Part shown: one piece after another, positions 30,097-42,300 of the stretch | How the letters are laid out: each line of letters opens with the position of its first letter | How positions within the stretch are numbered: the stretch's first letter is position 1 | Assembly: GCF_026151205.1 (NCBI RefSeq) | Contig: NC_087076.1 | Coordinates: 23,180,828-23,244,827 of the forward strand | Length of the DNA stretch: 64,000 nt | Reading direction: 5' to 3' | Origin: Bolinopsis microptera | Lineage: Eukaryota; Ctenophora; Tentaculata; Lobata; Bolinopsidae | The notes under the pieces: generated by a model | The model's database searches: none | Seen by the model: the letters and a program-made list of their open reading frames with translations, nothing else | Told to the model about the DNA's origin: nothing | Position numbers and translations under genes: made by a program

Positions 30097-33000
30097 ATGG
30101 CTATGAGAAGAGAATACAAGCTTGTCATCCTGGGGGCGGGAGGTAACTATTTATATATTTTTGTCTTATCTGGTGTTTGATCTTCGCATAATATGATTAA
30201 GTACCATTTTCTGGCTTTAGTATAATTGACGATCAGGGACAAAAGGATTTCGCGATTATTTTGGCTAAATTTCGCGATACCGCGAAATTTAACAGGCTAT
30301 ACATTAAACTATACATAAAATTTGTCGCGGAGAATGGGAAATTTCGCGATTTCGTACATGCCGCGAAATCCTTTTGTCCCTGTTGACGATATGTTTTCAA
30401 GCATAAGTTACTTTTCTTAACTTAGTATTCATGTTATTTTCTGGGATGATTAGTTTAAACACTGCTGAGTATAAGTTGTATCTTAATAGCGGTGTTATTA
30501 AACTTCAATTTATTATTATCACCCTACGCGCGTGGGGTGGACTTTTGGGGTGGACTTTTATTCAGCGCGTATTTTGTAGCCTGTTCAACTTGACGTTTTG
30601 ATTCGTTACTATCTCAATGTCACAGATACACAGAATGTGAGGTGATCATCTTAAAGAGAAACGTCTCAGCTTTCACCTGGTGTAAAGTTTATCTTTGTAC
30701 TCAAAATATAGCTCGCTCAGTGTGCAATAGAAGTTGACAATACAATAACCACGTCTGCGACCGGTCGTCAGGTACCGGAGTGTTGCACAAAATTGGGTCC
30801 CTAAATTAAAATTCTATGACACAGTTACCATGCAGAAATGTCTAGGGAAACATTTGGTGAAAGTTTCAACTCTCTACTATAAAAATAGCGATAGTTATTG
30901 AAGATAAACCGTGAGAAACTCCCTCTTGTCGAGATCAACGCTCTAGGAAACTCCCTTCTGTACCACGTGACAACGATTTGAGCGTCACGTGGCCGTCACG
31001 TGACAAAAGTGCGCGCATCGGATGGAGCAGTCTCGTGGGAAATCCTGATTGCCTGATCGATCTCGTGGGAAATCCTGATTGCTACGGAAAGGGCTGACAA
31101 CCACAGTTATTTCCCTTCCTCAATTTTCCAGTTCACTTGCTCAGTGCTGTCAGTTGTTTTTTGTTTGCCCTGCTATATAAACTTCACTCCGTCATAATCC
31201 CCTACTCCCCTATCCAATGAACTGTTTCTGTTACAGCTGCCATTCTGTTGACTGGACCCTAACTTAGTCTTATCATTTTCACTTGATAACTTTATCCGTG
31301 TGCACTTTCTCGAAACTCAACTTATCTTTGTCAAGACTCAGCTAATCTCAGAACTAAATGTTGCCTTAACAGACTTACTTGTCACTGCACTGGGCCCTCC
31401 TTTAAATGCAAATATCATATGAGCAGCTGATCGATTTATTGCTTGAACTGTGCATCCTTTTTAAAAATAAATAAGGTCAATTTTACTATCGTGAAACTTA
31501 GTCACTGAAGACAACGCAATCTGGCTGTGCCGGTTCCCCTCTGCCTAGATCACTTAGAATATCCATAGTTAGCAATACTTTTATCGTTTAATGCAGCGAT
31601 ATAGCCAGTTATCAATGCTACATAGTAGATTTTAGCCTGTTCCAATCATCCTTATATCGCGTTAATGGAATTTATGAAATTGCCTACCGTTCAAATCGCT
31701 CTCTGTTGTTAGCACCACACTGATTAACTACGATGTTCCAATTTTTTAGAATTATGTCCGACATAATTCTAATTTTTGCTGTTACAGCAGATAGTTATGG
31801 TGTAATGGCACGCAGGAATAAGTCATCCCTGTCCTCCAAAAAGCCCATGAAAAGGTATTTGGTAAGCTATGTCTTTTCCAATATCAAATCCAATGTATCA
31901 CAATCTGTGGACTTTCTACTCAAAAACTAGATTGATTAATTGATAATTCATTGCTGATTGTTCACGCGCCCTGTATGGAAGTATATAAATGGTAATCCGC
32001 ATACTCCAGGAAGAATTGAAGCAATCTCAAAAGAAAAGAAGGGAATCTGGATCCTTCGTCGGATCGTCAAAGAGCTTAGAGGGGAGCTCTACGCTTCACT
32101 GGCCATGCAAAGCAGGGAGAGTGACGGAGGCGGAGGCACTGCTGGCTGCTGGAACGGACATTAACAAGCTGGACAGAACGCAGTTTAACCCTTTCATGGA
32201 CGCGATCAACTCAGGTAAATCATTCGACCGCCTTAACAATATGGGTTTATTGGTAATAGTAGCAAGAGGTTTTAGTCATGCGTTTGATTACAGCACAGTG
32301 TGAAACCCTGAAGCATACGTCGAGCTCTAAACTCTGTTTTGTCTGATAATCAATTATTTGAATATTGAAGGATTAAATTTGGTAACTTGATGATCACACA
32401 ATTAACAGGACAGGTCGACTGTGCTAGATGGCTGCTGAGGCAAGACGGTTTAAAGCTTCAGACCGAGATATGGTCGTTTTGTAGGGAGAGGGTGCTAGAG
32501 TCATTGCTAACAGCTTAACAGAAGGTAAAATCCTGAACTTTTGTTCATTGATTAAAAATCACCATTCAGACATACAATCGTTCAGATGTAAAAATTATTT
32601 ATTCACTATTTTGGATTACATTTAGTTACAGGACTAACATGCGACATCCGTCGTTGACCTTTGTCTTTAATTCAACAAGGTAGGGAGAGCGATCCATGGC
32701 TGTCCCGATAGACCCACTCAGACTCCTGCCGGAAGATACTCCTCCGGTTGATCCAGATGAGACAGTTCTAGCAGATGATCAGTTACAGACTGAAGAACAT
32801 ATCCCACAGATCAATGCGTCAACATCTGCAAATGAAGGTACTTCAATCTGCTCTTCTTGTATATGTCTTTGTGCCTGCGTCTGTGATTGTACTGAAGTGT
32901 ACTCTGTGTGTTTGTGTCTGTGTCTGTCTTTGTATCATGTGTGTGTCTCTGATTGTACTGCGTGTGTCTGTAATTGTAATGTAGTGCACTGAAGTGAACT

Positions 33001-33282
33001 ATGTGTGTTTATGTGTGTGTGTCTGTGTGTGTCTGTGTGTACTGTGTCTGTCTGTGTGTCCGTCTGTGTCTGTGTGTGTCTGTGTTTATGCCTGTGTCTG
33101 TGTGTCTATGTCTGTATGTGTTTGTGGGTGTGTGTCTGTGTGTCCTTGTCTGTGTGTAACTGTGTCTGTCTGTGTGTCTGTCTGTGTGTCCGTCTGTGTC
33201 TGTGTTTATGCCTGTATGCCTGTATGTCTGTGTCTCTGTGTGTGTGTGTCTATGTCTGTATGTGTTTGTGGGTGTGTGTATC

Positions 33283-33328
<46 letters not shown>

Positions 33329-36300
33329 CTTTCATAGAAGTTGTTATTTCCAAGATACGAAGTTCGAAAAGCTAGCATTTAGTAATAGACGAATTTTGCA
33401 GCTGATATCAGAATCGACATGATGATGGTACTACACGAGATGCTCATGGAAAAGGTCTCCGTTTGCTTTCCTCCTCCCACGAGCAGTACAAAGTGTGGGT
33501 TCAACTTTAATCTGATAGAAGATATCGTATGCGGAACCCAAGCCCGGCCATGTCTGTACATAATAACGAAAGAAACCGGTAAGTTTCTAATCATGTAAAT
33601 GTTCGGCCGAACGTTTGCATTCATTTTAGACTAGTGACGAAAATCAACAATCGTTTGCCAGTTTGGTTTGCAAAATCGACAAAAAATAGTCCATTCCCCA
33701 TGGCCATGATATTAGAATTCTGCCCGTTGAAATCGGCCACTCTGATTTTTATCATTGAACTTCACATTGATGACATGTTCATTCTCTACAGGTTATGCTG
33801 CGAGGGCGTTTACCTCGATAGATGTTGAAAATGCCCACAGCATTATAAATCATTTGGACCGCCGAGGGGTCCAAAACTCCTCAATCGAAGAGCTTAGTAG
33901 ACATGCCAGCAACCTACAGAGACTTCAAATTCCCAGGAAACCTCTCTAGGACGGTAATACATTAACTTGTTTAGTTAATAAATTTAATAAGTAGATTTTG
34001 AGTGATGATTACTGAATACAGATATCGAGCCTCGAGGTACCATAAAAAGGGTATATAAACTTATCACTTATGCTTATATGCTTATACTATCAATGAATAT
34101 CAAATCGCCTTCTCTAGTTATCAAACCCAACATAAGTTAAATCTCTGCCTACAAGGACTATTTGATATTTACAACAGACCGAGTGAATGTCTCAATCTTT
34201 TCAGGAAGCTTTATACTCCGACATCCACAATTTACTACGCCCCTGAGATCGACAAAGGTCTTTCTGATAGATTGACTTCCAGCCAATTCGATCTATCGAA
34301 GCCGAGTGGGAAGAACAAAGAACTGAAACCCCATGGTCGCAACGATGCTCCTCGCGGACAAGGGAGAGTTAGGGCCATCGGTGGTCACAAGACTGGATAA
34401 TATTTATTTTTTAAGCGTTGAGGTTGTCACGAAAGCGTACTGTAACGGGACTATCAGATTTGAGTGATTTGATTTTGTGATTTGCAGTTCACGTGATTTT
34501 ATTGTGATTTTATACTGTAAAAACTATAAAGGTTCAAGTTGAACTATCGTCGCCATGATTATGTATTTTGGAACTGTTCACGTTGAAATTGCTTCGTTAA
34601 TCAGCAGTCTTCCTTGGTTACTTTCTACTGTGTAATGCAGCTACGATCAACGATACTTAGCTAGTACATTCATAGTAACACTAACTGCACTGAGAAGAGT
34701 AAAAAATTTGAGCTTTGACGGAATAACATTTCCTTGTTTTTAGATACGGTTACTACTCTAGTGAGGGGTTCATAGCTGATCATTAAGGTCTTACTCACAA
34801 TAATTTGTGCTCTGATATTGGCCGTACTGACGGCTGTTGAAAAAGCCACTCCGTCAGATGCGCGCCGCAAGAGTCCACCCCTGTAGACCCCACTACGTAC
34901 AAAATTTGAAATTTTCCCAAAAACTTCTGATTAAGCTAGTTTGTTTTCAATAACTTTTGCAATATTTACAGTAGACCCTTCAAATTTTCACCAAATGTTA
35001 CTCCAGACATTTCTGCATGGTAACTGTGTCATAGAATTTTAATTTAGGGACCCAATTTTGTGCAACACTCCGGTACCTGACGACCGGTCGCAGACGTGGT
35101 TATTGTATTGTCAACTTCTATTGCACACTGAGCGAGCTATATTTTGAGTACAAAGATAAACTTTACACCAGGTGAAAGCTGAGACGTTTCTCTTTAAGAT
35201 GATCACCTCACATTCTGTGTATCTGTGACATTGAGATAGTAACGAATCAAAACGTCAAGTTGAACAGGCTACAAAATACGCGCTGAATAAAAGTCCACCC
35301 CAAAAGTCCACCCCACGCGCGTAGGGTGATTATGATGTGTTGGAAAATCAGCCCTCACCATATTTTCACCTCACCCTTTAGAACCGCTCTGACATGGTTA
35401 GTACCTGACACTTGTGTCAGTTGCTAACCATGTGGGCGGTATACAAGCACATTATTTCATTTAATTTCATTTCAGGTGTTGGAAAATCAGCCCTCACAAT
35501 GCGACTTGTCCAGGGAGTATTTGTGGAGAAATACGATCCGACAATTGAAGATTTCTATAGGCATCAGATAGAGGTTTGTTTCTTTATCTCCCCACTTTTT
35601 TTTTCTATTTTTGGCCCTGACTTAAGTAGATCACTCTTTGTATTATTGCCCCAAATTTGTGGTGAGCAAGCTATATAACGCATTCTGCTCTAAATTTGTA
35701 AGAAAAAAACAAAATACTTTACTGAGATCATCAATTATAAATAAAGTACAGAGCACTATATATCGTGGTTATATATAGAGTATACGTTAGTACAATATAC
35801 CCAAGTTACTATAGTTACCAGTGAATGTCTCCTTTATAAATATCTCCGCTATTAGGTGGACGGTGCTCCCTGCACTCTGGAAATACTCGATACTGCGGGA
35901 ACAGAACAGTTTGCAGCTATGCGGCAACTTTACATTGCTAACGGACACGCGTTTGCGCTTGTGTACTCCATCGACAGTCAGGCATCTTTTCTGGAGCTCC
36001 AGGTTAGTTGATAAAACAATTATTTTAATAAAAAAATTATTTTAATAAAACATTTAAATTGATTTGGATGAAATAAATGTGGTCATTACTCATTAGTGTC
36101 TAGCAAATGGGTTGTAGCGGAGAGTGTCTCGTAGTTCTAAGTAGTTCTAAGAAACTGAGATCAGGAGCTGTCTGTACTGTGTAACATGTACATTATACAT
36201 TATACATCCAGTACATAATGTGCATTATGTACTGGAGACTTTCTCAGCCAACAGTAAAACTTACTTAGTTTTGCGAGCATTTAATTATTTAATTAGTCTA

Positions 36301-39300
36301 AGGAGTAGCTAAGTATCCATTGGATCTATGCGATTTCCTTGTTCGACTCAGCCGAATGATAGGGAACTTAATTGAGGGTTAAATGAGGAGGGTACCTGTT
36401 AAACGTTCAAGAAACTTCCTAGGATACCCCTTCAGTGCATACGTTACTGTAAACATAGTACTATTAACTATTATTAACTATATTTAAATTTACTGGACTG
36501 CCTTTGTGAGAGGAGCCACTGCTTTCTATCAATAAATAAATGAAAACAAATGCTTAAAAAGTAGCTATAATTTGCATTGTTTCTAAACCAATCCACCACT
36601 GGAAAAGTTTAATCGTCGTTAAAAGGCTCCGTAGTTTGCTCAAATTTGTTGTTATATGTGTAGTAGTGTTGAAAGTATTAATATTGCCGAATCAGGTGAC
36701 AAATACTTGAATTTATTTATTTATAGCTCTAATAATTCTGAATATCTTCTTTCTTGTGAAATCTTAACAGTAGGTCACCAATGCAACCTGTATCATGCAA
36801 ATGGTTTTATACAGGCGAGGGTTGTAACGAAGATGTGTAAATTCTATTTAAAAGTATCTATTTTAGTTTTTAACGCTGGAGTATAACAGTATACCTCACA
36901 GTTATTTCAAGTACGTTCTAGAGCAACGTTAGCAAAATAGTTTGTTACACTAAATTTGTAACCAAACTGTAACATTAAACACGTCATAACACGTCATAAC
37001 ACGTCATAACACGTCATAACCTCGCAGACGATACACCAACAAATAGTGGACGTAAAGAGCTCGAGTCAGGTAGCTATGGTCCTGGTTGGGAACAAGTGTG
37101 ATATGGAGATGGACAGAGAAGTCAGCAAGGAGCAGGTAATATCATCAGTCGAAATACACTCTCATTAGTCGAAATTATAGTTTGTAGTTTTGTTACGTGT
37201 TGAAAAACAGAACTCCCTTATCTCTGTTTAATCGGAAATTTTAACTGCCACTGCACTGCTACTGCACGGTGTTTGTACTTTACCTTTGTACATCTATACA
37301 AGTACAAATACACAATTGCAATGGAAAAGTCTGCTCATAACTCTGCAAAGAATCTTCTCGTCAACGGTTTATGTAAAGCTTGTTCGAATGATGAGGTTGT
37401 CAAAAGTACCGACATTGTACAGTGTTTTTGGTGTAAGGACAGTTTTCATGCTATCAACTGTGATGAAACTTGCAATGTCAGTGCGCCCACGGTTTTTACT
37501 GCTCACCTGTCTCATGCTGTGAACAACACTTCATCTTATGCTAAACGATTTGGTCGCTTTCTATTTATCTGTAATGATTGTAGTACTGCTGAGGAGGAAA
37601 AGAGGGCTGCTACTACCGTAGATCGGGTAGGATTGTTAGATAATAAAATAGATGCCATAAATTTGGAGTTCAGGGAAGAGATGTCTGAACTTAAAACCTT
37701 GCTGAAGGAACAACTGTCACAGAAACCTGAGAGAGCTCAAGAGCGATCCTCAGATCAGGTTGATTTTATGAAACAATTTGCTGAACAGTTTTCATCTTTA
37801 AAAGAAGACCTCACGAAAAATATCAATGATGTTATTGACAATAAAGTAAACACTGTTGTAACAAAATCCGGTACTGTTTCTCATACAAAGGACGTTCTCT
37901 ATTCCAGCTTGTTTACCGACTCAAACAGTTCCACACCATCTGCTCAACCACCACATGTTCCAATTGCTCCAACACGTACACAACCTTCATCACCCGAGAT
38001 TCTAATTCTATCCCCGAAAGAAGAACAATCGGTAAATGCTGCAACAATGACGAATGTGAAAAAATTTGCTACTGATAAATTAAAGAGCAGTCAAGTAGTA
38101 TTTCTCAGATGTAATGAAAACAACAAGAAAGTTTCAATTGGCTTCCCTAATGCTGAAATTCGTGATAAGGCTACTTCACTTCTCAATGATGGAAATACCT
38201 TAGATTCGTATGGATATCAGTCTAAGAATGGCAACAAAATGCTGCCAAAAGTTACTATTTATGGTGTTTCTTCTGAAGTTCTTGACGATATAGACACTAC
38301 AGCTGTAGGGAATGATGCCGATAAACTTAGGGATCTTGAAAAGAACCACTTAGTCGCCCAAATTGTGGAGAAAAACTCGTCCATCAAAGATTTGTATGAA
38401 GCAGGGCACACTATCAGTATTGTCTATCTCAATAAGATAAAACGTTTCACCAACGATAAGCAGGAACGCATAGAGCTCACTATTGGAATCAAACTATCAC
38501 CATCTGTCTATAGAGTCCTCTTTAACCAACAACAAGGATCTCTCTATTTAGGTAGTCGCAGATACAAAGTAACTGATCGCTTCTACATCAAACAGTGTTA
38601 TCATTGTCAAATGATTGGACACACTTCTGTTGACTGTAATGAAGTCAAAACAAATAAACATCCTACCTGCATGTACTGTATGGGAAGTCACCGGTCTTCA
38701 GCATGCCAATTTAAGCAGAAGAAGGACAAACATGCCTGTGCTCGATGTTTGGCTTCAACACACACTAATGATGCCGAGAATTCAAGAACACATAATGCGG
38801 CAGCTTACGATTGTCCTGTGTTGGTAAGAGAAACTAAACGTATTGCTGCTAACACTGACTTTATTTCAAAAAACGTAATGTGAAATTAGGTGCTAATCGA
38901 CAGAAATCACAGCTTTCTATTGGTTGTTTCAACGCAAGGTCTCTATGCAACAAAACTTGTGGCGTACTAGAAATGCTTAAAGATAACTCGATTTCTATCT
39001 GTTGTATCACGGAAACTTGGCTAAAAACTAATGATCGGGCAAAGTTTGCCGAAATCCGTGATTTTGGGTTCGATATTATCAGTGCCCCTCGAAGAGGTAG
39101 GGGAGGTGGTGTTGGTTTTCTCTTCAACCCCAAAATGATATCGCCTGTACGCAATGATGTTACTAAATATTCATCTTTTGAAGTACTTGAATGTGTCATT
39201 AAAACTGCTGGTGAGATTATCAGGCTATGTGTAGTTTATCGCAGCACTCAGGCCAAAGCGAAATATGATGAAACAAAAATATCTAAGTTTATGGATGACT

Positions 39301-42300
39301 TTGATAGATACCTGGACAATCTTCTGCTTAAAACTGGATCTCCAATTATTTGTGGTGACTTTAATTTCCATGTTGAAGACATATACAATAATGTTGCCCA
39401 GAACTTTATTGCTCTTTGTGAGAGTAAAGGCTTCCTTCGGCATGTCGACTCTCCTACTCACATCTCCGGCGGGACACTGGACTTGTTATTTACTCTAGGC
39501 TGTGTAAGTGACTCATTGTCTGTAACAGATATGATGGTAGAGACAAGCACTGGTACCAGCTCTGATCACTATCTAGTAAGTTTTCAGGTCCCAGTCACAT
39601 TCGATCTTCATAAAGCTCGTACATATGAAGAAAAAGATGTCAGAGAGCTAAGCAAAATTGACATCGATAAGTTCAGGGAAGATCTGTTTTGTTCAGAGCT
39701 TAACCTTTCTGAATATCAATCCTTAGACGAGGCTGTGAACCTTTATCAAAATGTCCTTGAACAGGTGCTAGACAAACATGCCCCACTTATTACGAAACGA
39801 TTTACTGCTGAAAAGTCTGATTTTTGGGATAATAAATGTCAAATTTCTGTCAGAGAGAGGAGAAGGGCAAAACGAAAAGCCAAAAAGTATCCAGAGAATG
39901 ATGAGTTTAAAACTACTCATTTTGAAAAATGTGTTGACGCAGAAATCACTATCAATCGAGCTAGGGATGGCTACTATGATAAACAGCTCAGTTCTTGCAA
40001 AGGAGACTCGAAAGGGACCTATAAAGTCATAAATAAACTTTTAGATAAGGAATATGGCTCCAACAAATTGCCAAATGGTGAAGATATCGAAGTGGCTGCC
40101 AAACTCAAGACTTTCTTCGATCAAAAAGTAAAGACCATTTACTCTAATATTGAGAAGGAAATTCAAAACACTTCCCTAAACGGTCAAGGTACCAAGGACT
40201 CTACTTCGATAGATAATGCAAAGTGTAGACTTAATCAGTTTAAGGAAGTCTCATTATCAGACCTTGAAACCTTAATTAAGAGTCTTCCCAATAAATCAAG
40301 CGTACTCGATGTCATACCAATGTGGCTCTTCAAGAACTGCTTACCCGAGCTTCTCCCAATCATCCATTACATCGTGAATGAATCACTAAGAGTCGGAAAG
40401 TTTCCATCTGCCCTAAAAGAAGCATCTATTAGGCCTGGACTCAAGAAACCTACCTTAGATGTTGATGAGCTGAAAAACTATCGACCGATTAGCAATCTAA
40501 CTTATCTGTCCAAAATACTAGAAAAAGTAGTTCATTGCCAATTAAATGAATATGCTGATGTCAACAACCTGTTTTCCCCATATCAATCAGGCTATAGAAA
40601 ATTCCATAGTTGTGAAACTGCAGTTACCAAAATACATAATGATATTCTAATGATGATTGACAGCAAATCGAATGTTGTGCTTCTACTCTTAGATCTATCA
40701 GCTGCTTTCGACACCATAAACCATAACCTCCTTCTTACGAAACTCAAGAATGCGTATGGTATTACAGAACTAGCACTCAGCTGGTTACAGTGTTACCTTA
40801 ATAATCGCACATTCAAGGTTAAAGTAAAAAAAGCCACATCTTCTGAAGGCTATCTGGATATTGGTGTACCTCAAGGATCCATTTTAGGACCACTACTGTT
40901 CATATTGTATACCAGAGATCTTGAAGAAATTGTCACAAAATATGGTTTCTCGATACATTTGTATGCAGATGACACACAGGTGTACTTTACTTTTGATGTT
41001 CACAGTTCTAATCCTGATTTAACGGCTGTGAAAAATTGCTTTCTGGAGATAAAGCAATGGATGACAGTTAACTTCCTAAAACTGAATGATGAAAAAACAG
41101 AGTTCATTGATATAGGACCATATGTCAGCCCAATCCAGACCATGGATTTAGGAGACCTCTCAATCTGCCCTGTTAGCAAGGCCAAGAACCTGGGATTCCT
41201 TTTCGATCACCAAATGAATCTGGACTCTCAAATAAATGCTGTCTCCAAAGTATGTTATTTGAATCAAAGGGACTTAGCAAGAATCGGTTCGAAGCTTTCC
41301 CATGACCTAAAAGTTCAGTTAGTTCACTCCAATATCCTCTGTTTCATAGACTACTGCAACTCAGTCTATTATGGAATAACAGAAAAGAATCTTCATAAGC
41401 TACAAAAGATACAAAACAATGCTGCTAGATTTATCTTTGGTCTTTACAGAAAAAAGATACGTGAACCTATCATGCCTTACCTCAAAAAGCTCCACTTTCT
41501 GCCTGTTCGGTTCAGAATTAAGTTCAAAATATCACTTCTGGTCTTCAAGTGTCTTAATAACATAGCCCCTCAGTACTTACAAGGACACGTCAATCTAAGG
41601 GAAGTACGAAGACAAAGTTCCAGACTAGATGATGACTTTTATTTGTTGAAAGTTCCTCCTGCTCCTCATTTCAGACGAACAGATGCTGCATTTATGTTTT
41701 GTGGACCAAAAATTTGGAATGAACTACCCTACTCAGTGAGATCATTATCATCTGTAGAATGTTTTAAAAATGCCCTAAAGACGTTTTATTTCCAACTAGC
41801 TTTTGATAATATTTCTAATATTTGTCCATAATGTCTGAACTGATATGAAAGTGCATAATTTTGGTAACTTCATACAAATATTTGTTCATAAAATCTGAGC
41901 TGTTTAAAAAGTCCATAATCTTGCTATTTCAACACTAAGTCTCGCTTGAATGACTTTAATGTACATCTTTGTTGGGTATATTTTAATGTCGAAGCGTGTA
42001 ATAAATGTTAGAATTTATTTATTTATTTATTTAATACACTTTCATTAGTCGAAATACACTCTCACTGCCGTTTTAAAATTGTTAGCTCTCATTAGTCGAA
42101 ATACACTCTCACTGCCGTTTTAAAATTGTTAGCTCTCATTAGTCGAAATACACTCTCACTGCCGTTTTAAAATTGTTAGCTCTCGTTATCGCACTGCTTA
42201 TCTCTTGATAATTGCACCGCTACTGCGCTGCTAGCTTGTTGTGCTGATCTTTACGATGACAGATTTGGACTTGGAAAGTATCAATTACATGTGGAATGAG

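Larger units (their letters stand above)
30519..35329. mobile_element. 4.8-kb element with ~390-bp inverted ends carrying an ankyrin-type gene
   Basis: The left arm (30519-30910) and right arm (34943-35329) are inverted copies of each other, starting TCACCCTACGCGCGTGGGG, with moderate divergence toward the centre. TTA lies outside each end (30516-30518, 35330-35332). The interior contains no transposase I can recognise but a multi-exon gene on the plus strand. Either the element captured and moved a gene, or two copies of one miniature element happened to insert in opposite orientation. It lies entirely in intron 1 of the GTPase gene. Confidence 0.6.
37176..42032 (+). mobile_element. full-length CR1-like LINE
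   Basis: A 4.86-kb element with two long intact ORFs ends in an (ATTT)n tail (42013-42032). The 23-bp sequence at 37153-37175 (aatacactctcattagtcg..) recurs at 42033-42055 with one mismatch, a target-site duplication. Intact ORFs and a near-perfect duplication mean recent insertion. It entered a 47-bp tandem repeat belonging to another LINE, in the same orientation as the GTPase gene, in its intron 4. Confidence 0.92.

Noticed and set aside
32696-33422. Cys/Leu/Val-rich extension of the nested gene
   Set aside because: The frame runs through an exon donor into a TG-rich intron; the exon ends at 32837.
35397-35430. Stem-loop ggttag..ctgaca..tgtcag..ctaacc as a microRNA precursor
   Set aside because: The stem is interrupted and too short; no supporting context.
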